A stretch of 64,000 bases of DNA from positions 16,616,001 to 16,680,000 of the forward strand of contig OZ316898.1 in assembly GCA_973895155.1 (NCBI GenBank), given 5' to 3'. Shown piece by piece: positions 34,546 to 47,715 of this stretch. Below the pieces are notes generated by a model that was not told where the DNA came from, did no database searches, and worked only from the letters and a program-made list of their open reading frames with translations. This stretch comes from Marsupella aquatica. Its lineage: Eukaryota > Marchantiophyta. Every line of letters starts with the position of its first letter. Position 1 is the first letter of the stretch. A program made the translations under genes and the position numbers.

Positions 34546-34859
34546 CAGTCACTTATGCATGTTTTGACTCCATAGAAATTCTTTGTCTTGTTTAAGAGTG
34601 TCCGGAAAGATCAAGCTGGGTGACGAGACCTCAAATATCTGGTTCAAATGCAAAAGAACATGAGGTTTCCATTTGTTCAAAGGTATCTCCCTTCCTGGGC
34701 AAGGTTGTAAGGAGGACCAAGCTCATATTTTCAAAATGACAATCAAAGGTGATGGATCGGGAGTTGATTTATTGCGACATATGAAAAATGGGAGACCCCT
34801 TGAAGGAGCATGGGTGAACAATTTTGTCAGATGTTATATTGATGATATTGATGATGCAC

Positions 34860-36013
34860 ACTGATGTTCAACAATTGATAGCTAAGTGTGTGGTTTGTGA
34901 TCAAGTGCGAGCATCGTTCAATGCTCCCACTCCCAGTTGCATCCGTTGCCGATCATGGGTTTGGGATATTGATGGAGATTGGACTTTGCTGGTCTATTGC
35001 CTCTTACCCAATGCCATAATCGGTATGTTTTGGTTATGGTTACGGAGCACTTCTCCAAGTGGATTGAACTAGTGGCATTGCCAGATAAAGCTAGTGGAGG
35101 AGTGGCTACCACATTTTTGGATCGAGTATTCAGTCACTTTGGAGCATCAGCTGAGGTGTTCACTGATCAAGGCACAAAATTCCATGGAGATTTTGAGGGT
35201 TTGTGTGAGCAAGCTCTGATTGATCATCGTACTACTTCTCGCAATCATCCTAAGGCAGATGGATTGGCAGAGAGAGTTGTACAAACTGTGAAGAGAGGAT
35301 TGCATAAGTATGGCTTGCAGGTTGGTCATTTGGGAGATTGGGATTTCCAACTACCTTGGTTAGCTATGGGCTACCATTTCAGTCGACAAACATCACTTGC
35401 ATCCTTCTCACCTTATTTCTTGCTCTATGGTAGAGAGCCAGATTTGCCAGCGGCTATTCGTTGTGATGTTTGGATGATCCAGATGTTTGGGTCAAGGTTT
35501 GTTCAAAGAGGGCATGAGTTTTTGAGAGAGTCATGCCCATGGCCTTTGACAACCTTGCTATTGTCCAACATCGTAATACTTTGCGGTATGCTACTATTCG
35601 TGGAGGAGGTTATCGCACGAGGATTAGAAGATTTCATCATTGCGATTTATTATGTTTATTTGCAGCAGACAGCACCAACGACGCTTGATGTGACCGTAGG
35701 GCGGACAATCTTACGTGTGCGTGAAGTGTTGCCTTCTGGAGTCCTTATGTTGGAAGGGCATGATGGTATGGTTTGGAAGGATCATGTGCGTAATTGTGCG
35801 CCATGTCATCTTCCAAACGTTGATGGTACTATGGATCCAAGCTTGGCACATGTTTGTGCTAGCTTGAAGTGTATGTTGTGTGGGTCTGCTCAAGGAGCAG
35901 CTACTATGTTGATTTATGATCGGTGTTCTAGAGGATGGTACATGTCATGTTTGACACGGTCACCCTTGCACATGATTCCTAGTGGATCATGGTTGTGTCC
36001 TCAACGTCGGTGA
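34860..36013 (+). pseudogene. Ty3/gypsy integrase with a C-terminal PHD-like finger
   Basis: The N-terminal zinc motif ends in KCVVCDQV (about 34890). A frame change near 34940 leads into the core frame, open from 34979 to 36013. The catalytic triad is visible as D (MDFAG), D (FTDQG) and E (DGLAER), with 34 residues between the last two, that is a D,D35E core. A beta-rich C-terminal domain (GRTILRVREVLPSG, then WKDHVRN) follows. The last ~45 residues have PHD-finger spacing: C-x2-C, YDRC, GWYMSC and SGSWLCPQ, with Tyr where the third Cys and the His should be. Integrase inserts retrotransposon cDNA; PHD fingers read histone tails. No reverse transcriptase or gag remains upstream, so this is a 5'-truncated element. 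Confidence 0.75.
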
Positions 36014-36186
36014 TGCCGACTAGTTATCATTTGTGTTCTTGTGGAAGATATATATTGCAGGTAGGTGATTGATGGGGCTCACTTGCACCCGGCCTCCTTA
36101 TCTTCATGCCTAAAAAGGTGTATATCAACCTTGTAGAACTCATGGCTAGCTAGAGTTAGGGGACCTCACTCACAGCTAGGGGGGCA

Positions 36187-36795
36187 ATTGTGGGTTTTGG
36201 GCATGTATGGACATGGGTTCCATTTGTAGATCATTCTCTTAGGTTTGTGTCGTTAGATTGTGACTATGCTTGGATATGTGTGACAAGCGATGTATGTTGT
36301 GTAGCGATGTGTATGCGCACGACAACTGTCACACCATTTAGAGTGGTAGTAAAGTATAGCGTACTATCTAGGTATAGAGGTTTTGTATGTGTGCTATATG
36401 AGCATTGTGTGTTTAGTTTGAGTTGGTGTGAGGGATAGTTATCCCCTTGTGTTGGCTCAAAAGCCTCATCTTTCAATGTTGAGCCTTTGAGCATGAGCTT
36501 GGTGGCTATGGTGTGGCTGACCAGGTTGTGTGCATGTAACGTGGATTCCTTGAAGCACAAGGTGCGTTGGGCTTGACATACATGTGTGATCGCGTCGAAC
36601 GGGATTGTTGTTGGATTAGCACCGATCGTTGTTCGATTTGCACTATTGAATAAGATTATTGTGGGTTTTGGGCATGTATGGACATGGGTTCCATTTGTAG
36701 ATCATTCTCTTAAGTTTGTGTTGTTAGATTGTGACTATGCTTGGATATGTGTGACAAACGATGTATGTTGTGTAGCGATGTGTATGCGCACGACA
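36187..36795 (+). repeat. LTR-like direct repeats after the gypsy integrase
   Basis: 138 bp at 36187-36324 (beginning ATTGTGGGTTTTGGGCATG, ending GCGCACGACA) recur at 36658-36795 with about four mismatches. The first copy follows a purine tract (AGCTAGGGGGGCAA), as a 3' LTR follows its polypurine tract. So TGTGGG at about 36189 is a likely LTR start. The 471-bp offset may equal the LTR length, the second copy being a truncated tandem LTR. Confidence 0.65.
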
Positions 36796-38266
36796 CCTCC
36801 CATTATGGGGCCCTCCCTTGCACGCCTCCACCCTCGCCTGGCTCGCCTCAGAAGAACCAAGTTCATAGCAGTATAATGAAGGCAGACCTTGTAAGAAGGG
36901 TTTGATAAGAGGGAACCTCCAGTAGGAGCCATGTCACCATAATCCAGACAGATGGGTTTACTGTGTAGGCAGCTGGTCCCTGGGGATTGGTCCAAGTGCA
37001 GCTCTAAGTCTACCATGGTTAGCAGGTAGGGGACCGCAACATAAGGGCACCACACGTGGATGTCATGGGTACCAGAGTCATCTTTTCGGGCCCTTTTGGC
37101 CCACTGAAAGAGGTTTCGGCCCACTGAAAGAGGTTTCGGCCCTTAACTTGCTTGCACGTACCTCAGAAGTCTTGAACTGAACGGCCCGAAGGGGAGAGAA
37201 TGATGCAGCAGCTTTACGTCATTGGAATTCAGCTCAAGCGAATCGAGGATGGGTACAGTACTGTACAGGAGATGGTACGAATTGGTAGGTTCACATTGGT
37301 TGCTTCGTCGTCCAGCCTTGTAGTGGTGCAGAGTTGTACTCTAATGTGAAGGGAGGCTGATCAGTTGATGACTCCTGAGTACTGAGTCGGAGACGGGGAG
37401 CCATACGGTACTGGCAGGGTGGCAGCGATGCTCTCTTAAAATGAGATTTGCTCCGTGAGTAATGCCCCGTTTGACCGATGTGTCCTGGGATGTGTTTTGG
37501 TCAATCGGACTGAATGAAGGAACAGGACTCGAGAAGGACCTGTGGAGGAGGAAGAAGTGGGAATGACAGAATGAGGCTGGGCGACAAATGGTCTAGAGAG
37601 GTCTTTATACAGTAGTAGTATTGGCAGTCAGAAGCTGGACTGTTGCTGGCCTACCCTTTCTTTTTAGTGGCTGGACTGCCGGATTGGAGTGCAGGGTCTT
37701 TGCACAGGTTGCGGCGGGGGAGGGGAGGGAAGGGAAGGAAGAAATTCACTATTTTGGAGGCGGCAGGGAGACCGAGGAGGTGCAAGGCAGTATGGAACGA
37801 AGACTATGCTATAAGTCACGGTGAAGTTGCAGCACAACTCCCTACACCGGAATAAAGAGAAACATGGTGTCCTCCAGCAACAGATCCGAGGATGTTGTTG
37901 GAGCAGAAGGAGAAATCACTGCTGTTTTGTTGTCGTCGATGCAGCTTCTCGCCAGTAAGAATATTACCAATCTCGCCGCCCTGGCTGCCGATTGCACACT
38001 CCCTGTGCGAATCCTCATGAAGTATGGACAGAGTCACCGTCAGGATTCCGATCCCTGGTACCATGGCTTTGTCATCTGATAGCTTAATTGATATTGACTG
38101 ACTCTGTTATCAATTTTCCTGGATGCTAGAACTCAGAAGTGGCAGAAGTAGAAGAGGAAGAGGGGCTGGGGCTGGGGTAGGAGAAAGTGGGAGAGGATCA
38201 CAAACCTGGGAGGTGTTCGCTAAGTAGCAGCCTGGCTACGACCAGCTGCCTTGCAATCTGTTCAGG
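36796..38266. other. Intergenic/upstream region of the F-box gene
   Basis: A perfect 20-bp tandem duplication (GGCCCACTGAAAGAGGTTTC) lies at 37098-37137. From about 37200 base composition becomes richer in GC, and 37864-38079 is a 71-codon open frame of unknown nature that could be part of the leader of the downstream gene. No other gene is seen. Confidence 0.45.
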
Positions 38267-40921
38267 ATGGCCCCGAATATTGCTCTCGAGGCAACACACG
38301 ATGGGGGGCCCAAGCGCCCACAAATCACCTCCACCTCAGAGGCCAAGGTGTGGTCGGCCATTAATAAGCTCAACGACTGTACTTCTCGGAGCCCTGAGAA
38401 GTCTATAGATGAGGTGCTGCCAGAGGCTATGCTGATGGAAATTCTCTCTCGGCTTCCGGATGCGTGGGATTTAGCCAATTGCGCCGCCGTGAGCAAGATC
38501 TTCCAATCTACTTACGGACATGTAAAGGTGGTCCGCTTCCTGTATAAACGTGAAGAATCTCGCCGCAAAGGGGAGCCCTCAATGCCGTTCAAGGAGACCG
38601 TGTCGAGAACCATAAAGCACCTCACGAGTGTGGAAAACTTGCGGCTGGAAATCGAGGATGCAATGCAGGCCAGTAGGTATAAGGAGGAAGATTGTCATGA
38701 CAGATCCAGCCTGTGGCTCAGCCAGGAGTCTTTCATCCGCCAGTGGTTACCCTGTGTGAGTAAAACGCTTCAGACTCTCACTGTCATTGACTTTGGGCAG
38801 CAGGCTATCTTCCAGGCGACACCCCTTCTGCGAAGTCTGGCCGCTGGATGTAAGTCAGTTTCTTCGCAGTTCCTTTCCTTCGCTTCGTTCCATTGCGTTT
38901 CGTTTTGATCGCAAATGACATCCCAAAGCATGGCCAGCTCTTCTCATGGTAGGTTCGCATCCGCAAAGCATGATCAGTTTCTTGCTTCTAAGTTTCGTTT
39001 GCATGCATGAAATATGATCTGTCCTTCTCTAGTCATATGTGCATCCACGGAAAAATAGCAGACTTTCTCATAAAAATTCATGTGCATCGAAACTAGAGTC
39101 TCGGCCACATATGGAAGTCAACCCGGCCTAAACTCCTCTCCAGGGTGACAATCCCAGGAATCATATCATGATCCATTCTGGAGCATCTGCACCATCAAAA
39201 CATTAGTGTTGTTTCATGTTGTGTCCAGCAAGTGTTATGTGGAGATATCAAAACATAAGTGAGCTCAGGAACAGAGTCACTCCAGCACCTCTCCCAGGGC
39301 AATGATCCCGGACTGGACGTACCCTCGTTACTACAGGCTCATCCGGCCGAAGGCCCTCTTTACTACATCCTGATCCGGCCTGAGGAAGTGTTGACAACCA
39401 CCGCTTTTTGTAATGACACAGCTTGGAACTTTGGCATAACTTAGTTCGATAGCTGACGTCTTCTCAGTCAGCCCATTGCAATCAATCGGCCTTTAAAAGG
39501 TTTAGTGGCCTCATCCAAAGTTGGTCCACCCTGCCTGATACGAGTTTTTTGTCGGTTCATGATGCTTCGAATCCGAGCAAAGCTTTCCCGGGCTATTTCC
39601 GTGTGACTCAAGTTACTCTGGGGATCTGGTTGTATAAGCTGTCACCCAATAGATCTCGGAGGGGACTCCGGTACGGAGTTTTTGCATAAAGAACCTCTGT
39701 AAGCACGGAATGGTTTGGAGTTAGGTCAGCTCTCTATTGGCAACCTACAGTAGAAGGTTAAAATTATAAATATGGGCGGGTTAGGGTGAGGGTCTGTTCT
39801 CAGCAATAGGCAAGTTTCCTGATTATTTGTGGAGCTGCTGTGAGGACAGATGCGAGTAAGAGGGGTAGTTTTACTTTTCGTGTCGTGAGCTGAGTGGGAT
39901 GTCCGGCCTGCCTGCCTGCTTGAGATGGGTGTAGAGAATGACAGAAGGAAATGTGTTGTATGTGTGGGTAGGCAAACAGCTGAAGACACTGGAGCTCCGA
40001 AACATGTATCTGGATTGCAGAAAGCTTGGTGACATAGGCAAGCTGACCAAATTGACGACGTTGACTCTACGGTGCGTGAAATTGACGGATACAGGATTGT
40101 CAGATCTCAACAAGTGTATGCCCAACTTGGAAATTTTAACGTTAGTCACAGTGGTGGGTCTGAGAAAGGCAGAGTTCAAGTCGGATAGCCTGCAAGTGTT
40201 GTGTTTGGGCCTGGCCACGAAAGTGAAGTCAGTAAAACTCGTTGTGAAACACCTCAAGAAATTACAGCTTAAGATGTCGTGTCCAGACAAACTTACAGTG
40301 GAAGCGCCGGACCTGGAGTGTCTGGCAGTGTGCATGGACAAGCGTGAGAAGACCGAGGTGGAATTCCAAAATGTTAGGCTATTGAAAGAGCTTCTCATGG
40401 GGGCATCAGAGTTCACCACGCTGACCAACTTGAGCTCCTCCAACCCGTTCTTAGAGAAGGTGTTTTTGGATGTGCCGTGCATGGCATTTGAAGACAGCGG
40501 GCTGTGGAAAGGAGTACTTCAGAACGTACCCCTAGCAATTCCGAAAATGGAAGATATCCGAAGTTGTTGTCCGAACTTGCAAACATTGAGCGTTGGTCCT
40601 GGATTGTGGTATGCTTTGGAGGAGGAGCACAAGGATGTTTTGAGCCCGAGGAACGACATTGTGCTCATGGAGCGTCTCAAGTGGCCCACTCTCAGGCGCC
40701 TCATTGTGCACTTAATCGTACAGAAAATTGAGAACAGCATGGGTTTGCTAACGGCGCTTGTTAGGGCTCTACCCACGCTCACTTTGCTAGAAGTTTACGT
40801 GCACAAGGACAGTAAGGTGGATTTCCAGGACTTCAACCAGATGAGGGACCAATTTCCCCAGGTCGAGCTTAAGTGCGACAGCTGGAAGAAAGGCTTGAGA
40901 TTCGAGTGCTTCAGCTTTTAG
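38267..40921 (+). CDS. F-box/LRR protein (SCF substrate receptor), two exons
   Basis: Exon 1 is 38267-38849. The intron is 38850-39971 (GTAAGT...GGGTAG). Exon 2 is 39972-40921. The joined frame codes for about 510 residues and the junction reads smoothly (LRSLAAGC then KQLKTLELRN). The F-box lies at about residues 48-90 (LPEAMLMEILSRLPDAWDLA, AAVSKIFQS). The rest is leucine-rich repeat-like (LKTLELRNMYLDCRKL, LTTLTLRCVKLTDTGLSDL, PNLEILTL). F-box proteins bind SKP1 through the F-box and recruit substrates through the repeats for ubiquitination by CUL1. The frame is undamaged and more GC-rich than the flanks, so this is a likely functional host gene. The start is the first ATG in frame. The intron contains nothing I recognise. 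Confidence 0.85.
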
Positions 40922-43900
40922 CTTCGGCTTTAGCTTTTAGTGCTCTGCGAATTCCTGCATTCTCTTTACATTATCTTTACGGATTCTTCTTACAGCATTT
41001 TCTTGACTCTAATCTCCTCCTCTGGACTGGAACACCGTTTCGATTTCTTATTGGCATGGGTTCATTTTCTCGTCCTGTAGCACAACTCCTTGGACTGTTG
41101 CTACTGTGAATGTCAATCGCGAACTTCTCAAGAGGAGATGGCTCGTAGTATTTTCTGAGTTTCCTCCCTTGACAAGGCAACTAGAGAGATCCAAAACTCA
41201 GTCCTCTGATGCCCTTCATTTTTGCTGAGAGAAGCTAACGAAGCCTGAGGAGGTCTAGCTCATCGACGTCCATCTCGTTGATGTGGGACGCAATGTGACT
41301 GCCTGTTTACCTCTCTCGTTACGGTACCACAGCTCGCCATCTGTCATTGACTTTGTCATGCTCAGGTGTTTTTCAGTAACTATGGTGTATAAATTGTGGA
41401 TCAAGTCTGCTAAAGATTTTAAGTTTGATGTGTCTAGCAGTTGGTCCTGAGGATGAGGCGTAGTTGAACTGTAATCTACTTCTCTTGCTATATTTAGAAG
41501 TTTGTGAGAGACGTTGCTTGTCTCGGCATGTCTGATCACGTCAGAGCTTTCGCTGAAGGTTATCAGTTTTTACCTGCTCGAAAAGCAGGTTAGTGGAAAG
41601 TTGTGACTTAAATTCACGTGAAGAGGCCATGTCTCCCATGTCCCCTGTATATATAAGTACTGCAATATATATGCAAAATATACGTAGGGCAAGTGCCTGT
41701 GAATACGCTTAGTATCTATGGAAGATTCCACTATGATTACAGTATATTTCCTTGGGACGCAGTGTCGCGGTGCTAAATAATGCAGGTACAAAGATAGTGA
41801 TTAGAAATCTTATCTTCTTTCAACCTGCCCTCCTTTTGGGGATTTATTATCGTATGATTTTTAATTTTACGTTTTTTGCCTGTATTCAATTGCCCCAACC
41901 GGCAAAAATATTGATAACGATTTCATGTTATATGACTTATACGTATCTCATGAATCCAATTTTTCAATTTTTGACTTGTGATATCTAGTCTATCTGCTTG
42001 CACGTTGATGTATGCGTTCTTTGCCTGTGTGGAAGTGCTGGATATAGTGGACTGTGTATGAGAATTATTCTGTCTTCTTGGAGTGGCTGTGCCATTCATG
42101 TGCTGTTTATGTGTCCTTCATGGTTTTGCCATAATTGGGATTCTTGGTTGTATGTTTTATTCATCAAGATAGTTACTTTTCGTAACCGAATGGAACATTG
42201 CTATCTAGCTTGGTTCGGTTTGATATGCTGCTGCGTGGCCTCTTGCAGCTTCTTTGCTCTGGTAAGAAAAGTAAAAGAGCGACTCTCTATGGGCTGGTAT
42301 GGGCTAGAGAAGGCCCCTCCTGCCCTTGGATCTGTCTTAGCAACTCCGAGCACTCCCGCATGTCACCAAACGCTTTGAATTGGCAAGATTATATCGTTGG
42401 TCTTAAACCTGCAGATACGCTGTAGGTGACCCGATGTAGCATTACAAGTGGAGTTTACACCACAGCAAATTGAAGCTCTTGAGAAATGTGGAGGCAGGAG
42501 TTGTGATGTGTGTTTTCAAATCGATCGAGTAGGTGCATAGATGTGTAGCTCATTTCTGGTTTCTTAGATGATTTTCCTCTCTCGGTTGAGTACATTGGCC
42601 AGTTAATTTGATATCATGCTTTGTGAGGCCCATAGTTTCTTGTAAACTATTATTTTGACTCCTAGATTAGTTCTATAAAATCAGGGAAAGTTTCGTCTGT
42701 ACCTTTTTCAAATTGTTGCGGGTTACAGAGATTTTTGCGGATTGCTTCAACGAAAGCTTAACCGACATGATGTATCTGCCTCCGTGTTTGTGCAGTATGA
42801 AGGTGCAGAAAGTTGAAATTGTGCAACAGGAAATGCAGAAAGTTGCTACTGATAGTCTCTACCTTGTCGTGGAGTCTGGCTGCTCCTGAAAGCTATGCAG
42901 CTTCCTTTTTGAACCTGATGTCCAAGATGTATATTTGTAGCAGGATAAGCTTCGTGACAATTATCAGGGTGCTGAATTCGACATGACGATGTCAGTGCAG
43001 GACTCCTCACGTGGAATGCTGAAGTGTACTTATTGCCATTTCAGGCGAGAAGTTTCGAAGTTCACTAGTCTCGATTCCATACTATTGAGTTACTCACTGA
43101 AAAAATGTCTCCTCCACATCCAGCGCGGGCACTTTGAACAACTGTTCATACTGATCTCTATCCGCTAGTGACTGACGTGCGCGTCACGCACAGGGTAACT
43201 GAATCTGGCCTTCTCCTCATTTTGGAAAGGAATGGCCTTCCTACAATTAGGGTTTGGATGGAGTTTATTATATAGAATTATGTCGGTGGTGATCTTCGAC
43301 AAAAAGACAGCTGAACCAGATATGCGTAAACCGCAACTGCCCATATGAAAAAGTCGTTTCCCCTGCCCGGGATGCACATCATTATGCATGATCAAACGCT
43401 TGAGTTCACAGCACCCAGCCAGTCATTCCACACTTAGCGCATGCACTCCTGCACAGCCAACCACCACCTCATCTTGCCCCTCTATGTGCAGCCACGTCAC
43501 CTTGTCAGGATTTGGTCTCATGATGGCCAGATTACAACCTAGTGTGATAGCGAGTGAACTTGTAACACACCTTGGAGAATTTTCAGTTATAGTCTCCCTA
43601 GCAGCTGCCCACAGTGACTGCCACATTGCTGCACAGCCATCACCAAATTAGACTTCTACAGCGAGTGCTCTGGGTAGTACCCCAGCACCTGCCCACAGTG
43701 CTACCCTGCCATCACCAACCAATCAGAACTCTATCATGAGAGCTATGGGTAACCCCGAAGCTTTCATAGGGGCAGTTGTGGATTAAATGACTGCAAACAC
43801 TCATTAGATTGGACCAAAATTGATCGTCATGCGGGTAGTTGCGGATTAAATGATACACCGTTTTGCGTCATATATCTTAAACATTTAGCAAAATTTGGAT

Positions 43901-44465
43901 TTCTCGAGTCTTTTCGCAAGCTCGCATATACATTTAACAAAATTTGGATTTCTCAAGTCTTGTCTCAAGCTCTCATCTACTTGAGTAAGATAGATCGGAT
44001 AGATCTAAAGCGAGACCCAAATGGTCAACCAAAAATGTTCTGTTTGGACAAAATTATGTGTTGCACCTTTCATTATCAAGCATGTTGTGGCTGCACTTCC
44101 TTACTTCATCATATAGTCATGATAGTTCTGGGCACTCGACTCTCCTGCAGTATTGGCTTTCTCAACTCTTTTGAAAAGCTATCATCAAGGCAAGTAAGAT
44201 CACTTTGAAGTGCACCCCAAACATGAAGTTGGAGAAATATACAGAGAGGACCTCTAAACTTTTAAAAATCTCCTGATGGACCAAATATGGATTTTGTCTC
44301 CTAGTGGACTTCTGAGCCCATCAGAGGTTTTATTTAATCTCAAAAAATTCTTATAACACAATCCATGGGTCCTTATAACTTGAAAAAAACAATGTGAAAC
44401 GAGGATATTCTACAGTTGTTGGGTGTCCGACCGTGTTGCAATTGCATTGGACTACAACCCTAGTG
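40922..44465. other. Intergenic, no gene recognised; small repeats
   Basis: The first ~300 bp are probably the 3' UTR of the F-box gene. There is a degenerate ~83-bp tandem pair around 43600-43760 (CTGCCCACAGTG, then CCATCACCAA). A 49-bp tandem pair starts at 43881 and 43930 (ACATTTARCAAAATTTGG). I see no coding similarity. Confidence 0.45.
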
Positions 44466-44795
44466 TCAAGTGAACCATTTGCTATGCGACTCCAACAAAA
44501 TCCAAAATGTTGTAGTTGAAACTTGTATACATTGACAACAATGTATATACATAGTTAGAGGACTAGGGTTGAGGGCAAACCATAGCATTTGTGCATAAAC
44601 TAAAAATGGATTTGTGCATATATTGAACTGAATAGAATACATTAGTTTTGCAATTTTGTGGGTCTTAGTAAAATTGCAAAAATAACCGCGGATTGCCCCA
44701 ATGATGTTTTTTGGCCACTCCTTCATTGAAGTTTGCATATCTTCAAGGGAAGCACTAGCAAAAGCATGAGCAAGAATAGCAAGAACAAGTAGCAT
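44466..44795 (-). CDS. Hypothetical small protein with signal-peptide-like N-terminus
   Basis: This is a 109-codon minus-strand frame. It opens with a hydrophobic run (LLVLAILAHAFASA) followed by a possible cleavage region, as in secreted proteins. The rest shows no motif. It lies just downstream of the copia remnant and may be chance or an exon of a decayed gene. I do not recognise a family. Confidence 0.2.
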   Translation of the reverse strand: MLLVLAILAHAFASASLEDMQTSMKEWPKNIIGAIRGYFCNFTKTHKIAKLMYSIQFNICTNPFLVYAQMLWFALNPSPLTMYIHCCQCIQVSTTTFWILLESHSKWFT

Positions 44796-44879
44796 GAGAA
44801 AATGTCAAAAAATGAAACTAAAACAACAAGAACAAAAGGAATGTAATCTCCAATTGAATCACAACTTCTCCCTCAAGTG

Positions 44880-47715
44880 TTAATATATAGTCATTTTCTG
44901 GGATTTCCACAGGACTTGGTATGGGTATCACTTATGGTATTGCAGGTGATATTGTTGTGGTTGTTTTTCTTTGCCTTGGTTGGGTATCTTTAGATCCCAA
45001 ATGATGTCCATGTTTTGCTCTTGGTGGATGGCCTGTGGCAAGTTGTGTGAATTCTTGCAAGCGTGCAGGAGCATTTGCGGCAGGTATATGTGATCTCATC
45101 ACCTGCGCAATATCGGTAAATGCGTCTGGCATTTGCTCCACAGTTTTTTGTCAATTGTAATATCTTGCAGACTTCTTCTTCGCATATGTCGTTCCATATA
45201 GTGGACTGGGTTTGCCATCGTAATTCTAAGTTACAAGGTCTTTCAAATTGTGGTTTCCCTTCGAACAGTTTGGGGAAAATGTTCTCATAAAAATGACAGT
45301 TAGGGAACCTCGCTTGAAAGACATCGGCAGTTGATGGTTCTAAGTACCTGATTATGGATGGTGACTCGAAACCAACATATATGTCTTTTTGTCTTTGAGG
45401 TCCCATCTTAGTACATTTGGGTCTCATTATGGGGACTAGTACTTGGCAACCAAAAGTTTTAACGTGGGATAAGTTAGGGTCTACTCCAAAAGCTAAGTGG
45501 TGTGGAGTTTGGTTGTTGTACGCTGATGGGCGATATTTAAGTAAAGTTGTTGCATGTAGTACAACGTGACCCTAGGCAATTGTGGGCAACTGCGTTTGCA
45601 TAAGCATGGGTCTTGCTATCAACTGTATTCTCTTAATGACGGGTTCTTCTTCTTGACCAAATTTATAACTTGCATTAGCAGATTTATTGTGAATAGTTTC
45701 TCTGATTAAACTATTGCGTCTGCATAAGCATGGGTCTTGCTATCATCTGTATTCTCTTAACGACGGATTCACCAATGCCATTTTTGGAAATGGACGTGAG
45801 GTACAGGGTATTGAGTGTCTATCCCTGTAGCCATGCAAAAATCTTTGAATGTTTTTGAAGTGAATTCGCCTGCATTATCAACCCTAATCATCTTGATAGG
45901 GTTTTAAGGGAATTGGGCTTTTAGCTTTAAGATGTGTGCTAAAAGTCTTGGAAAAACCATGTTGCGTGTGGAAAGCAACGAAACTTGTGACCATTTTGAG
46001 GATGCGTCAATAATGACTAGAAAAAATCAAAATGGTCCGTTTGGTGGTTCAATAGGGCCACATACGTCTGCATGCACTCGTTCCAAGAATCTAGGCATTT
46101 CATGGATGGTCTTGGAAAGAAGGTCTAAGTATTAATTTTCCTTGAGAACATGCCATGCAAGACTGATTTTGATTCGTTGGACATGCATTTTGTGGTATTC
46201 CGTGGGTTACTCTTTTCATCTTTTGAAAGATGGTCATATAGTGACATCTCATGTGTAGTGGAATGAAAAGCATTCAATTGTGTGACATGGAAACCCAACT
46301 GATATGCAAAAAGTGTTTCTTTTATATTCATTCCATCATAAGTATTCTGTAAAATATGAATTACTTCCTGGTTCTTATCTATGTTGGTGTGGATATGGTA
46401 TCTGTTATCTCTAATGTCCTTGAAACTAATTAAGTTCCTTGTGGCATTAGGTGCGTAGATGGCGGATTTAATGTGGATAGTGGTGCCCTGAGGTAACATG
46501 ATGGTGGTGGGTCCGTTACCTTCTTCTATCTGGTACTCCCCATAATAGTGGTCATATTTCTGTGGGAGGGAGTAATATGCGTGAAATCTTTAGGACGTGC
46601 CGCTATCTACTATGCAAGTCCTAATGTCATCCAAGGGTAAGGAATCTTGCTGATGTGTAATCATATGTGTCTCAGGGATGGCTTCATCGTGGGTGTAGTT
46701 TTCTAGATGCTCATCCTGCTCTACAAAGGTGCCATGTGCCTCTTGAGTTTTGCTATTTCTATTCTGTTGGTTTAATTCTACTAGGTGTGCAGGTATGCAA
46801 CATAATTTCTGTGGATGCCCCTTGGTGCCACATCGAAAGCATTCCACGGGTCTTCCTGGGTACTGTCAAGAAGAGCTGCCCTGTTGGGCTGGTCTTCCTG
46901 GTCTTCTCGTTCCTCCATAGGTGTAGGTGAAGGTCGATCTTCCTCATCTGCGGCTTCCTCCATTTCCACGGCCTCTGCCTCTCCCCTAAGGTAGGTTGAT
47001 CTTTTGCCTCCAAACTGTCTGCCTCCTTTGAAGGCTAATCGCCGTCCTCTGCCGTTGTGGCTAAAGTCGCCCCGTTGTCCTCCTCTATTGCTAGAGGGCA
47101 TGCCGAAGTTTGTCTTGGTGGTTGGGGGTGGTGGTAGGGCTCCCAGGGTCGCATCTTTGAGTTCTTCAATAGTAACTCTTGATGCCTTTCGGCTAGTAAC
47201 ATGTGAGCTATAAGTTTAGAGTATTTGATGAACTTCATGTTTCTATATTGTGATGACAATATGATGTTGCTCGAGTGAAACGTAGAAAGTGTCTTTTCTA
47301 TCTGCTCTTTGTCATTGACTGGTTGGCTGCACAGGGCCAACTGTGACGTGATGCAGAATAGTTCACTGTTATAGTTCACTATGGATGTATGGTCTTGGAC
47401 TCGGAGGTTAACCCAGTCATGGTGGCCTCTAGGGAGGTATATGGTCTTGGTATGGTCAAATCTTTCCTTTAGTTGTTCCCAAAGGTTTTTGGGGTTTTCT
47501 TCATTTAGGTATTGGAGTTTTAGGGGTTCTACGAGGTGGTGTCGTATGAACACCAAGGCTCTCGCTTTCTGCTGGGTTGTGGTGCCTTGATCAATGATGA
47601 TTGTTTCATATATGTCTTTGGCTATAAGGTTGGCTTTGATGTCTAGTGACCAAGATAGGTAATTCTGTCCCTTGATGGTTAACGGGAGAAAGTTTAACTT
47701 CTCTGTGGATGCCAT
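44880..47715 (-). pseudogene. Ty1/copia gag-protease-integrase, RT/RNase H missing
   Basis: Read on the minus strand. Gag runs from ATG 47715 (NFLPLTIKGQNYLSW, then LWEQLKERFD). A CCHC zinc knuckle lies at about 46840 (CFRCGTKGHPQKLC) and the protease active site DSGTS at about 46595. A GAG-pre-integrase segment (APNATRNLISFKDI) is near 46450. The integrase core (DNAGEF-like, about 45870) and the C-terminal block (KMGPQRQKDIYVGFESPSIIRYLEP) follow, to about 44880. Several stops and frame changes break it. No reverse transcriptase or RNase H follows; sequence instead passes into a 53-bp segment shared with the 5' leader. An internal ~55-bp duplication is present (45591 and 45715). The copia order (integrase before RT) and the truncation are clear. 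Confidence 0.85.
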
